Assembly: GCA_002404375.1 (NCBI GenBank)
Contig: DHJO01000173.1
Coordinates: 1-8,665, forward strand
Length of the DNA stretch: 8,665 nucleotides
Origin: Gemmatimonadales bacterium UBA4718
GTDB taxonomy: Bacteria; Gemmatimonadota; Gemmatimonadetes; Gemmatimonadales; Gemmatimonadaceae
Reading direction: 5' to 3'
Shown: one piece after another, positions 1-7,151 of the stretch
How positions within the stretch are numbered: the stretch's first letter is position 1
Layout: each line of letters begins with the position of its first letter
Notes under the pieces: generated by a model
What the model saw: only the letters and a program-made list of their open reading frames with translations
What the model was told of the DNA's origin: nothing
Databases searched by the model: none
Translations under genes and position numbers: made by a program

Positions 1-32
1 TCTTCGAGCCGAACCGTTAGCGCCGAGTGTTG

Positions 33-2261
33 ATGAGCGTGCGCATGATTCGGCAGTGGCTCATCATTCTTACCTGCTCGACTCTGCGTCTCAACGCGCA
101 GCTCGCCGGCACGCCGCCGCGGCGTGATCTCAACGATCCGAACTATCGGCTGCGCGTGGCGACTCAGTCGATACGACTCGACGCGAGATTCGCAGAACCA
201 ATATGGCAAATGGTCGACTCGATTGTCGATTTCCGTCAACGAGAGCCGCTCGAAGGCGCACCTGCGACCGAGCGCACCGTCGTCAAGCTCGTCCGAGAGT
301 CCGATCGGCTTTATGTCGCCGTGCGCGCCTATGACAGTGACGTGCACGCGATTCGGAGTGCAGAGCTTCGGCGCGATGCTGACCTATCGTCGGACGACAA
401 TATCACGGTTCTCATCGACAGTTATCGCGATCGCCGCGGAGCTTTTCTCTTCAGCACCAATCCCAATGGAGCGATGTGGGATGCGCAGCTCACCGGTCTT
501 GATAACGTCAATGAGAATTGGAACGGCATTTGGGATGTCGTCACACGTCGCGATTCCGTGTCATGGTATGCGGAGTTCGCTATTCCGCTGCAAACGCTGC
601 GTTTCAATCCGGGCAACGATATCATCGGCGTGAACATTCGGCGAGTTATCCGGCGAAAGAATGAAGAAGACTTGTGGCGATCGTGGGGGCGTGCGCAGGG
701 TCTCGACAATCTGATCAACACGGGCGACGTCGGCGGCGTCGGCGACATCCGGAGCGATCGGGCGGTCGAGCTGCGTCCATACGCGCTGGGGCGATCGGTC
801 GCTCCCTCGTACGACAGCGTGGGGACGCGAGTCGCGCCGTCGGACCTAGGGGGGAAAGCCGGCATCGACGCCAAGCTCGGCGTGTCGCCCACGATGACAG
901 CCGACCTCACCGTCAACACCGACTTTGCGCAGGTCGAGTCCGACGAGCAAGTGGTCAATCTGACGCGATTCCCGACATTCTTTCCAGAGAAGCGCGAGTT
1001 TTTCCTGGAATCGAGCGGGCTATTCGACGTCGGTACGCCCGAACGAACGCAGCTCTTCTACTCGCGCAGGATTGGTCTCGACTCGACCGGCGTGCCCGTG
1101 CCGATCCTTGGGGGGGTACGAGTCTATGGCAAGGCAGGCCCGTGGGGTCTCGGACTTCTCGACGTTCGAACCGGCGGCCGCGAACGAGCGAACGACATCG
1201 CCATCCGATTGGGCCATGATGTTCTCGACCGCTCGTCGATCGTCGCAATGATTGTCAACCGCTCGTTTCCAGGCACCCGCGATGAGCGTGGGGCCGCCGT
1301 GGATCTCGATTTTCCGCTCGTGGTGAACGGGTACAATGTCGAGCCACATTTCTGGATGATGGGAACGAGGACGAGCGCCGCACCGGGGATACCACTCGCG
1401 TGGCGAGTTTCGACTGACGTGCCGAACGACCTGGTCGACGGCTTCGTCTCCCTTTACTCAATCGATCCGGGCTTCAACCCCACGATGGGATTCGTGCGAC
1501 GTACAGGGATTTGGGAGACGACTGGACATCTCGACTTTCAACCGCGGCCGGCCTTCCTGGGGATTCGCAGACTCGATCTGACGCCAATTCCGACTTGGGA
1601 CATCATCACTGATCGAACTCACAGTCTTGCCGATCTATCAACGTGGCAAACCGCCGATTTCGAATGGCATGCGTTCGCGGGCGATCTACAGTCCGGCGAT
1701 CACTTCGAGCTCAACGTGAGGCGAGAGTTCGATGCGCCGAGCGTGGGCTTTGAGATCTTTCGCGGAACGACGATCCTGCCGGGCCGTTATTGGTGGACAA
1801 CCGGCGACATTCAATACCAGACATCATCGGGTCGCCCGCTCAGCGCGGCGGCGATCGTCAGCAGCGGCCGATTGTATGATGGTCACGCCACGTCCGCGGA
1901 GCTTGGCGCGACATTTCGAGGCGGTGGACACGCGATCGTCGGAACCACTTATTCCGTCACCTCGGCGCGTCTCTCAACCGGAAGGTTCACAGCCATCCAG
2001 ACTGCCGGCCGGCTCGAGTACACGTTCAGTACGCGCACTGGGTTTCTCGGCTTCGTTCAGTTCAACAACGAGTTTCAGCGTGTCGATTTCAATCTCAGAT
2101 TCCACTGGATTCCCCAGATTGGCGATGATGTGTACGCGGTGTGGAACTCAGGCTACACAACTGATCCATCCGTACCGAGCCGGTTCCCATCTCGCCGTGT
2201 ACTGGCCCATCCGCTGAATGGCGCGTTCATACTCAAGGCGGTACACAGAATCTCGAGGTAG
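33..2261 (+). CDS. DUF5916 family protein with N-terminal CBM9-like domain, predicted outer-membrane/secreted
   Basis: A 742-residue protein. The ATG at 33 is preferred over in-frame GTG 27 and TTG 30; ATG 45 is also possible. None has a strong ribosome site. The start gives a short signal peptide: Arg-containing n-region, hydrophobic WLIIL stretch, probable cleavage after LNA near residue 22. Residues ~44-215 resemble the carbohydrate-binding family 9-like domain that precedes DUF5916 (IRLDARFAEPIW, then RLYVAVRAYDSD). The DUF5916 hallmark lies at ~291-348: DLTVNTDFAQVESDEQ, then FFPEKREFFLESSGLF and FYSRRIG. The C-terminal half alternates aromatic and polar residues like a beta-barrel and ends in a family-like segment (GAFILKAVHRISR), so the gene looks complete. 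Members are usually ~700-900 residues. Function is unknown; outer-membrane location is inferred. No partner gene is adjacent on the left within the window. Confidence 0.9.
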   Translation: MSVRMIRQWLIILTCSTLRLNAQLAGTPPRRDLNDPNYRLRVATQSIRLDARFAEPIWQMVDSIVDFRQREPLEGAPATERTVVKLVRESDRLYVAVRAYDSDVHAIRSAELRRDADLSSDDNITVLIDSYRDRRGAFLFSTNPNGAMWDAQLTGLDNVNENWNGIWDVVTRRDSVSWYAEFAIPLQTLRFNPGNDIIGVNIRRVIRRKNEEDLWRSWGRAQGLDNLINTGDVGGVGDIRSDRAVELRPYALGRSVAPSYDSVGTRVAPSDLGGKAGIDAKLGVSPTMTADLTVNTDFAQVESDEQVVNLTRFPTFFPEKREFFLESSGLFDVGTPERTQLFYSRRIGLDSTGVPVPILGGVRVYGKAGPWGLGLLDVRTGGRERANDIAIRLGHDVLDRSSIVAMIVNRSFPGTRDERGAAVDLDFPLVVNGYNVEPHFWMMGTRTSAAPGIPLAWRVSTDVPNDLVDGFVSLYSIDPGFNPTMGFVRRTGIWETTGHLDFQPRPAFLGIRRLDLTPIPTWDIITDRTHSLADLSTWQTADFEWHAFAGDLQSGDHFELNVRREFDAPSVGFEIFRGTTILPGRYWWTTGDIQYQTSSGRPLSAAAIVSSGRLYDGHATSAELGATFRGGGHAIVGTTYSVTSARLSTGRFTAIQTAGRLEYTFSTRTGFLGFVQFNNEFQRVDFNLRFHWIPQIGDDVYAVWNSGYTTDPSVPSRFPSRRVLAHPLNGAFILKAVHRISR

Positions 2262-2420
2262 CGCGGGATTTTGCATCGTAAGGGAGGACCTCTCGCTCTT
2301 GGGCGTGAGTATCCTTCGGTCTGAGTAAGTTTCGTGGTAATGTGAACGTGAGTTTCCTCGCCAGCCGCTCCCGTCGCACTAAAAATGCGCAGTCTGGCCA
2401 CTTAACCCTAGAAGACGCAT
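2262..2420. other. 159-base intergenic region carrying the operon promoter region
   Basis: No open frame here looks coding. It separates the DUF5916 gene from the lipoprotein-ABC operon and must hold that operon's promoter unless transcription reads through. I see no convincing rho-independent terminator after 2261: there is a small odd palindrome (GAGG-A-CCTC near 2284-2292) but no usable loop or T-tract. The conserved box at 2330-2352 is the only structured element I can support. A weak GAAGA ribosome site at 2411-2415 lies five bases before the ATG at 2421. Confidence 0.6.
2330..2352 (+). promoter_or_regulatory. Copy 1 of a 23-base repeated upstream box (possible -10 region or operator)
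   Basis: Begins TTTCGTGGTAA and continues with conserved T, AAC and TGAG at fixed spacing. It matches the box at 7096-7118 at 19 of 23 positions, in the same orientation and also just upstream of a gene. The core TGG-TAATGT could be an extended -10 element: TG is upstream, and TA plus the last T are kept in both copies. If so, transcription would start around 2350, giving a leader of ~70 bases. I could not find a matching -35 at 16-18 bases, so a protein-binding site is equally possible. Confidence 0.4.
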
Positions 2421-3059
2421 ATGCGAACACTCGTTCCCATAGTCCTGATTACGTTCGGCGTCGCCTGCACCGCAAAGGATTCGGGCACGACCGCAAATTC
2501 CGATACCACGTCGACTACGGCTTCGTCGAGCGCCGAGAAAGCGATCAACTCCACCGAAACGGCCGTCGCACCCGAGGTTAATCCTCCCGGGGACATCCCT
2601 GACAGCCAGGCTTTCGTCACGTTCAAGAACAGCACCGGTGGTTATCAGCTGGAAGTGCCGGAAGGCTGGGCGCAAAAGGCCGCGCCTCCTGAGTACAGCT
2701 CCGATGTCACGTTCGTCCACAATTACGACGGGGTAAGTGTGCACGTTGCAGCCGCGTCCGCCCCGCCAACCGCTGCCAGCGTGCAGACGAATGAGGCGAA
2801 ACAGATTCAGTCGCACGTTAATGCCGTCACGATTACCGGAATCTCGGAGGTCAACCTGCCTGGCGGCAAAGTGGTCGTCATCAAGTACACGTCGAACTCC
2901 GATCCGAATCCCGTCACCAACAAGCAGGTTCGCCTGGAGAACGTGACGTACATCTTCTTCAAGAACGGCAAGGAAGCGATGCTCACGATGTGGGCGCCGT
3001 TGGGTGCTGACAACATCGACCAGTGGAACCGGGTGGCGAAAAGCTTCCGGTGGCTGTGA
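2421..3059 (+). CDS. Lipoprotein with PsbP/LpqN-like domain, first gene of ABC operon
   Basis: A 212-residue predicted lipoprotein. A short hydrophobic signal (LVPIVLITFGVA) leads to Cys16. Gly at -3 makes the lipobox slightly atypical, but the architecture is convincing. Thr follows the Cys, so no Asp inner-membrane retention signal is present. Residues ~17-60 form a Ser/Thr/Ala-rich, low-complexity tether. From ~65 the protein looks globular: YQLEVPEGW at 75-83 is typical of PsbP/LpqN/DUF1795-type domains, followed by alternating strands and the closing helix WNRVAKSFRWL. Its TGA stop overlaps the GTG start of the first ATPase (GTGA), so it is likely co-translated with the transporter. It could be the transporter's periplasmic accessory or cargo-presenting subunit; that role is inferred from context. 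The fold assignment is tentative, the lipoprotein call firm. Confidence 0.82.
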   Translation: MRTLVPIVLITFGVACTAKDSGTTANSDTTSTTASSSAEKAINSTETAVAPEVNPPGDIPDSQAFVTFKNSTGGYQLEVPEGWAQKAAPPEYSSDVTFVHNYDGVSVHVAAASAPPTAASVQTNEAKQIQSHVNAVTITGISEVNLPGGKVVVIKYTSNSDPNPVTNKQVRLENVTYIFFKNGKEAMLTMWAPLGADNIDQWNRVAKSFRWL

Positions 3060-3766
3060 CGTCTCCGTCGGGGAGCTCGGCGCTCTCCTCCTCCGTCTCT
3101 CCGGCCATCGAGGCGCGCGAGCTGTACCGCTTCTACCACGTCGGCGACGACGAAACGCAAGCGCTGCGCGGGGTGAGCATGGAGGTGAACTCCGGCGAGA
3201 TAGTTGCAGTCGTCGGTCCTTCCGGCAGCGGGAAATCGACTCTCATGGCGTGCATTGCCGGGCTCGACGAGCCCGACGGCGGCTTCGTCTACATCAACGG
3301 CGAGCGGCTCACCCGTCGTGACGAGAAAACCCGCACCAGCCTGCGCGCGCGCCTGATCGGAATCCTGCTCCAGAGCGGGAATCTGTTTGATCACCTCACC
3401 GTGCGGCAGAATGTGCGATTGAAGATGCACCTGGCCGGCCAGCGTGACGACGGGCGCGTCAGCGATGTTCTCGAGATGGTCGGAATCAGCTCTCGGGGCG
3501 ACGCTTATCCGCCCCACCTTTCGGGCGGCGAAGCATCGCGCGCGGGGCTCGCCGTAGCGCTCGCTCCCAAGCCTCCCATTCTCATTGCCGACGAGCCGAC
3601 CGGCGAGGTCGACGCGGAGACGGAGCAGCGCATCCTCTACCTCTTCGAGGAGCATCGACAAAACGGCGGGGCGATTCTCATCGTCACCCACAGCGACGCC
3701 ATCGCCAAGCACGCAGACCGCATCATACGCATCGAGGACGGAAAGATTCTGAAGGGTTCCCGATGA
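3056..3766 (+). CDS. ABC transporter ATP-binding protein 1 (MacB/LolD type), atypical signature
   Basis: A 236-residue cytoplasmic nucleotide-binding subunit. The open frame extends back to GTG 3023, but GTG 3056 is preferred: it forms a GTGA overlap with the upstream stop, and residues before it lie inside the lipoprotein gene. GTG 3050 is another option. In this numbering: Walker A GPSGSGKST at 54-62, Q-loop Gln ~106, signature LSGGE ~155-159, Walker B ILIADEPT with D179/E180, D-loop GEVD, switch His ~212 in IVTHSD. All ATP-handling residues are present. Two departures stand out: LSGGE replaces LSGGQ, and the usual QRxAxARAL run reads SRAGLAVAL, losing the second Arg. It belongs to the MacB/LolD/FtsE/YbbA group that pairs with FtsX-type permeases. 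The next gene encodes a second, more canonical ATPase, so the two may form a heterodimer. Confidence 0.93.
   Translation: MTSPSGSSALSSSVSPAIEARELYRFYHVGDDETQALRGVSMEVNSGEIVAVVGPSGSGKSTLMACIAGLDEPDGGFVYINGERLTRRDEKTRTSLRARLIGILLQSGNLFDHLTVRQNVRLKMHLAGQRDDGRVSDVLEMVGISSRGDAYPPHLSGGEASRAGLAVALAPKPPILIADEPTGEVDAETEQRILYLFEEHRQNGGAILIVTHSDAIAKHADRIIRIEDGKILKGSR
3752..3756 (+). promoter_or_regulatory. Ribosome binding site for ATPase 2
   Basis: AAGGG six bases before ATG 3763, lying inside the end of the ATPase 1 gene. It supports the ATGA-overlap start and means the second ATPase can also initiate independently of pure re-initiation. Confidence 0.6.
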
Positions 3767-4416
3767 CCGACGTACTCGCCGAAGCAATCGGTGCGGGCCG
3801 AGTGTTCGGAACGAACGGTAGCAGAGTGGTTGCGCTGAAACACGCGACGTGCAGGATCGAGCGTGGTGATCGCATCGCGCTCGTCGGTCCGTCGGGCAGC
3901 GGCAAGTCGACGCTGCTTCATCTTCTCGCCGGGCTCGACGAGCCCACCAGCGGCACGGTTCGCTGGCCGGGTCTGGGAGAGCGTGAGACTCTTCGCCCGG
4001 CGAAGCTCTCCTTCGTCTTTCAGACCGAGAGTCTCCTGGCACCGCTCACCGTCCTCGAGAACATCGAGGTTCCACGACTTCTCGCCGGCTCGAACCCGAA
4101 CGAAGCGCGGAACGACGCTTCCCTGATACTCAGGGCTCTGGATCTCGCCGAGCTCGCCGACAAGCTGCCGGAGGAAATCTCCGGAGGGCAGGCGCAGCGC
4201 GCCGCCGTCGCGCGCAGCCTCGTCACGCAGCCGGAGTTAATACTCGCGGACGAGCCGACGGGACAGCTCGATCATCACACCGCGAAGCATCTGCTCAGCC
4301 TCCTGCTGCGCCGCATCAAAGGCACCGACACCGCGCTGGTCATCGCTACCCACGATCCATTCGTCGCCAGCCGGATGGAGACGCAGTGGACCATGGATCA
4401 TGGGGTGCTGCGATGA
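3763..4416 (+). CDS. ABC transporter ATP-binding protein 2 (MacB/LolD type), canonical motifs
   Basis: A 217-residue ATPase, close to the usual ~220-230 for this group. The ATG start overlaps the stop of ATPase 1 (ATGA). Motifs: Walker A GPSGSGKST 42-50, Q-loop Gln87 in FVFQTESL, signature ISGGQ 139-143 followed by the standard AQRAAVARSL, Walker B LILADEPT with D163/E164, D-loop GQLD, switch His197 in IATHD. It is shorter than ATPase 1, mainly through a tight N-terminus and a brief 68-82 loop. It shares Walker A and the following AGLDEP with its neighbour, suggesting an old duplication within the family, but the two differ clearly in the signature and helical regions. It is expected to sit on the cytoplasmic coupling helices of the permease encoded next. 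Substrate unknown. Confidence 0.94.
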   Translation: MTDVLAEAIGAGRVFGTNGSRVVALKHATCRIERGDRIALVGPSGSGKSTLLHLLAGLDEPTSGTVRWPGLGERETLRPAKLSFVFQTESLLAPLTVLENIEVPRLLAGSNPNEARNDASLILRALDLAELADKLPEEISGGQAQRAAVARSLVTQPELILADEPTGQLDHHTAKHLLSLLLRRIKGTDTALVIATHDPFVASRMETQWTMDHGVLR

Positions 4417-7085
4417 GGGCGATCACCACCTGGCTCTCCGGTCTCATTCGCCGGCGTTATGGGCGAATGCTGCCGGCTGTGTTAGGAGTCAGTCTCACCA
4501 TCGCGCTACTGTCCATTCTTGGCATCTTCATCAACGCCAGCGCGGCCACGATGACTCAGCGCGCGATTGGTGACGTTCCTATCGACTGGCAGATCCAGAT
4601 AGTAGGTGGGGCCACCGCCGACTCCGTCGAGCAGCAGCTGAACCAATCCGTGACCGTACGCGAGATCGATCAGGTCGGGTACGCCGACGTGAGTGGCTTC
4701 ACGGCGAAGAGCGGCGGCAACACCCTCGGGAGTACCACTCAGACTACGGGCGAGGGGAAAGTACTCGGCGCCACACCCACGTACTGGAAGGATTTCCCCG
4801 GGCTGCTGAGGCCGATGCTCGGGGCCGCCGAAGGAATTCTGATCGCGCAGCAGACGGCCGCCAATCTTCACGTGTCAGTGGGCGATACCATCACGATCAA
4901 TCGCATCGGGTTGCCACTGTTGACGGCGCGCATCGACGGCATAGTCGATCTCCCTCAGGCCGACGCGCTCTTTCAGGCGATCGGTGTTCCGCCCGGAGCG
5001 GCACCGCAGGCTCCGCCAGACAACGTGCTCGTCGTTCCGATGGATATCTGGCATAAATGGTTCGATCAGCAGGCGATCGTCCGACCCGGAACCGTGAGCA
5101 CGCAGCTCCATGTGCGGCTCGGTCACGACTTCCCAGACGATCCGCGCGATGCCTACGTGTACGTCGAGCAGCTCGCGCACAACTTCGAGGCGCGCGTCGT
5201 CGGGAGCGCGATCGTCGGTGACAATCTCGCTGCCCGACTCGATGCTGTAAGAGAAGATGCTCTGTATGCAAGAGTTCTCTTTCTTTTTCTGGGACTGCCG
5301 GGCGCCATCCTGGCGATCATCCTTACTTTCGCGGTGAGCGCGACGGGAGGGGACCGCCGCCGGCGTGAGCAGGCATTGTTGCGCGTCCGAGGCGCGACGA
5401 CGCCGACGATTCTGCGACTGGAATCCCTGGAAGCTATCGTCGTGTCCTTTCTTGCCGTGATCGTTGCGCTGATCATCACTCTGGTGATCGTCAGCCAGAT
5501 GGTGACGATCCCGCTCGCCACTCGACAGACGGCCGCGGTCCTGGTGGGCGCGCTCGTGATCGGTATCGGCACCGCGCTCGCGGCGGCGATCATTCCCGCG
5601 TGGCGCGAAGCGCGCACCTCATCGGTCCGTGCGGGGCGAGCCAGCGTGGGACGCGGCGAAGCGCCATTCTGGGAGAGGACGTGGATCGATCTCATCCTGC
5701 TGGCGATCGCCGGCCTGGTGTACTGGCGCACGGCGGCAGCGGGTTATCAGATCGTTCTCGCCCCGGAGGGAGTAGCGGCCACGTCGGTGTCTTACGGATC
5801 CTTTCTGGCGCCGCTCGCGCTCTGGATCGGCGTCGCGCTATTGGTGACGAGACTCTTCCGGCACGGCCTGGCCGGCGGACGCGCGTTTGTGTCGCGCATG
5901 TTCAAACCGCTCGCCGGCGCGTTGTCACCCATCGTCGCGGCGTCGGTGTCGCGTCAGGCTCGATTGATCACGCGCGGTGTCGTGCTCGTGACGCTCGCCT
6001 TCTCGTTCGCGGTGTCGACGGCTGTGTTCAACACCACGTACAACGTGCAGTCACGGGTCGACGCGGCACTCACGAATGGCTCGGACGTCACCGTTACGGG
6101 AACAACGGCTTATCCGGCAGGTCAGCTGCTCGACAGCATCAGCAAAGTCCCGGGAGTGCTGGCGGCGAGGGCAATGATCCATCGCTATGCGTACGTCGGA
6201 AACGATCTTCAGGATATCTACGGCGTGAACGCGCTGAACATTGGCGATGCCGCCGACCTGTCGAATGCGTTTTTCACCAGCAACGACGCTCGCGGGACCA
6301 TGGAGGCGCTGGCCGCGCGACCCGACGGAGTACTGCTCTCACAGGAAACAGTCAACGACTTCCAGCTCAAGCTCGGTGACCTGGTCAATCTTCGTTTGCA
6401 GAATTCGAAGGACCACCAGTATCACCCGGTGCCGTTCCATTTCATCGGAGTGGTGCGGGAATTTTCGACGGCGCCCAAGGACTCGTTCATCCTTGCCAAC
6501 GAAGGCTACGTCGCGTCCCAGACGGGTGAGGCCGCGCGTGAGATAGTGTTGATTCGCGGGAATATCCCGCCGGCGCAGCTGGCGAAATCCATCGAGCCAA
6601 TCGTCGCCGCGCTGCCCGGCGCGCGTGTCACCGACCTCGGCTCCGTTCTCAAGTCGATCAGCTCGAGTCTCACGGCGGTCGATCTGCACGGGCTCACGTG
6701 GATCGAGCTGTCGTTCGCGATCCTGCTGATCGCGGGAGCGAGCGGTCTGGTGCTCGGACTGGGACTGATCGAGCGCCGCCGCGATTTCGCGCTGCTTTCC
6801 GCGATGGGGGCGAAGGGTCGTCAGCTCAGCTCTTTTCTCTGGACCGAGGGCCTGATCATCCTCGTTGCCGGAATGCTGCTCGGCTTTGCGACCGGGTTCG
6901 GGATCGCGAAGATGCTGGTGAAGGTGCTTACGGGCGTCTTCGATCCCGCACCGCAGTCGCTGGCGATTCCCTGGATGTACCTTGTCGTGTTGATTCTGGC
7001 TGGAGCTCTCTCTACAGTTGCTGCCGTGATGATTGCGCACAGAGTCACGCAGCGCCGCGCGCTAGAAGCGTTGCGGACCATATGA
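4413..7085 (+). CDS. ABC transporter permease, double FtsX domain, 10 TM (YbbP/LolCE-like layout)
   Basis: An 890-residue inner-membrane permease. The frame extends back to GTG 4386, but ATG 4413 is preferred because it makes an ATGA overlap with ATPase 2 and has GGGG seven bases upstream. Predicted TM segments: ~20-44; 287-311, 340-364, 374-395; 424-443, 464-483; 521-543; 764-784, 811-833, 853-877. Two large extracytoplasmic domains lie at ~45-286 and ~544-763. Each FtsX half has the typical basic loop after its first core helix: RRRREQALLRVRGA (~315-328) and ERRRDFALLSAMGA (~787-800). So this is a fused tandem of two FtsX units with an extra central TM pair, the layout of E. coli YbbP (~800 residues, 10 TM), rather than the 4-TM MacB/LolC type. 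One such chain can replace the usual permease dimer and offer two different ATPase docking sites. Efflux, lipid/lipoprotein extraction or mechanotransmission are all possible. Confidence 0.92.
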   Translation: MRAITTWLSGLIRRRYGRMLPAVLGVSLTIALLSILGIFINASAATMTQRAIGDVPIDWQIQIVGGATADSVEQQLNQSVTVREIDQVGYADVSGFTAKSGGNTLGSTTQTTGEGKVLGATPTYWKDFPGLLRPMLGAAEGILIAQQTAANLHVSVGDTITINRIGLPLLTARIDGIVDLPQADALFQAIGVPPGAAPQAPPDNVLVVPMDIWHKWFDQQAIVRPGTVSTQLHVRLGHDFPDDPRDAYVYVEQLAHNFEARVVGSAIVGDNLAARLDAVREDALYARVLFLFLGLPGAILAIILTFAVSATGGDRRRREQALLRVRGATTPTILRLESLEAIVVSFLAVIVALIITLVIVSQMVTIPLATRQTAAVLVGALVIGIGTALAAAIIPAWREARTSSVRAGRASVGRGEAPFWERTWIDLILLAIAGLVYWRTAAAGYQIVLAPEGVAATSVSYGSFLAPLALWIGVALLVTRLFRHGLAGGRAFVSRMFKPLAGALSPIVAASVSRQARLITRGVVLVTLAFSFAVSTAVFNTTYNVQSRVDAALTNGSDVTVTGTTAYPAGQLLDSISKVPGVLAARAMIHRYAYVGNDLQDIYGVNALNIGDAADLSNAFFTSNDARGTMEALAARPDGVLLSQETVNDFQLKLGDLVNLRLQNSKDHQYHPVPFHFIGVVREFSTAPKDSFILANEGYVASQTGEAAREIVLIRGNIPPAQLAKSIEPIVAALPGARVTDLGSVLKSISSSLTAVDLHGLTWIELSFAILLIAGASGLVLGLGLIERRRDFALLSAMGAKGRQLSSFLWTEGLIILVAGMLLGFATGFGIAKMLVKVLTGVFDPAPQSLAIPWMYLVVLILAGALSTVAAVMIAHRVTQRRALEALRTI

Positions 7086-7095
7086 GCAATCCATC

Positions 7096-7118
7096 TTTCG
7101 TGGTAACATCAACTTGAG
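7096..7118 (+). promoter_or_regulatory. Copy 2 of the 23-base repeated upstream box
   Basis: Second occurrence of TTTCGTGGTAA with T, AAC and TGAG at the same spacing as at 2330-2352 (19/23 identical). It sits in the 66-base gap between the permease stop and the GTG at 7152. Read as an extended -10 (TGG-TAACAT), it would start transcription near 7116 and give a leader of ~35 bases. No acceptable -35 hexamer is visible 16-18 bases upstream, so activator dependence or a purely regulatory role remains open. Confidence 0.4.
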
Positions 7119-7142
7119 CCTGGAATACCAATCGCTCTCCGC

Positions 7143-7147
7143 GGGAG
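7143..7147 (+). promoter_or_regulatory. Ribosome binding site for the pore-loop membrane protein
   Basis: GGGAG four bases before the GTG at 7152. The spacing is slightly short, but it is the only purine-rich site near the start and supports GTG 7152 as the initiation codon. Confidence 0.55.
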
Positions 7148-7151
7148 CACC

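Noticed and set aside
3..20. Possible last codons of an upstream gene (FEPNR then TAG)
   Set aside because: Only five codons and a stop are visible; this is too little to distinguish from chance.
2299..2343. TTGGGC as a -35 partner of the box at 2330-2352
   Set aside because: The gap to the presumed -10 is about 33 bases, far beyond the usual 16-18.
2807..4042. A 411-codon minus-strand open frame
   Set aside because: It lies antisense to the lipoprotein end and both ATPase genes. Its translation is Arg/Ala/His-rich with no recognisable motif, while the plus strand carries unmistakable ABC motifs. It is a GC-rich shadow frame.
6339..7040. A 233-codon minus-strand open frame
   Set aside because: It is a shadow of the permease C-terminal half; charged, low-information composition and no start context.
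7101..7117. Sigma-54-type promoter (TGG ... TTGA) within box copy 2
   Set aside because: The spacing between the GG and the downstream element is two bases too long, and copy 1 lacks the downstream TTG.
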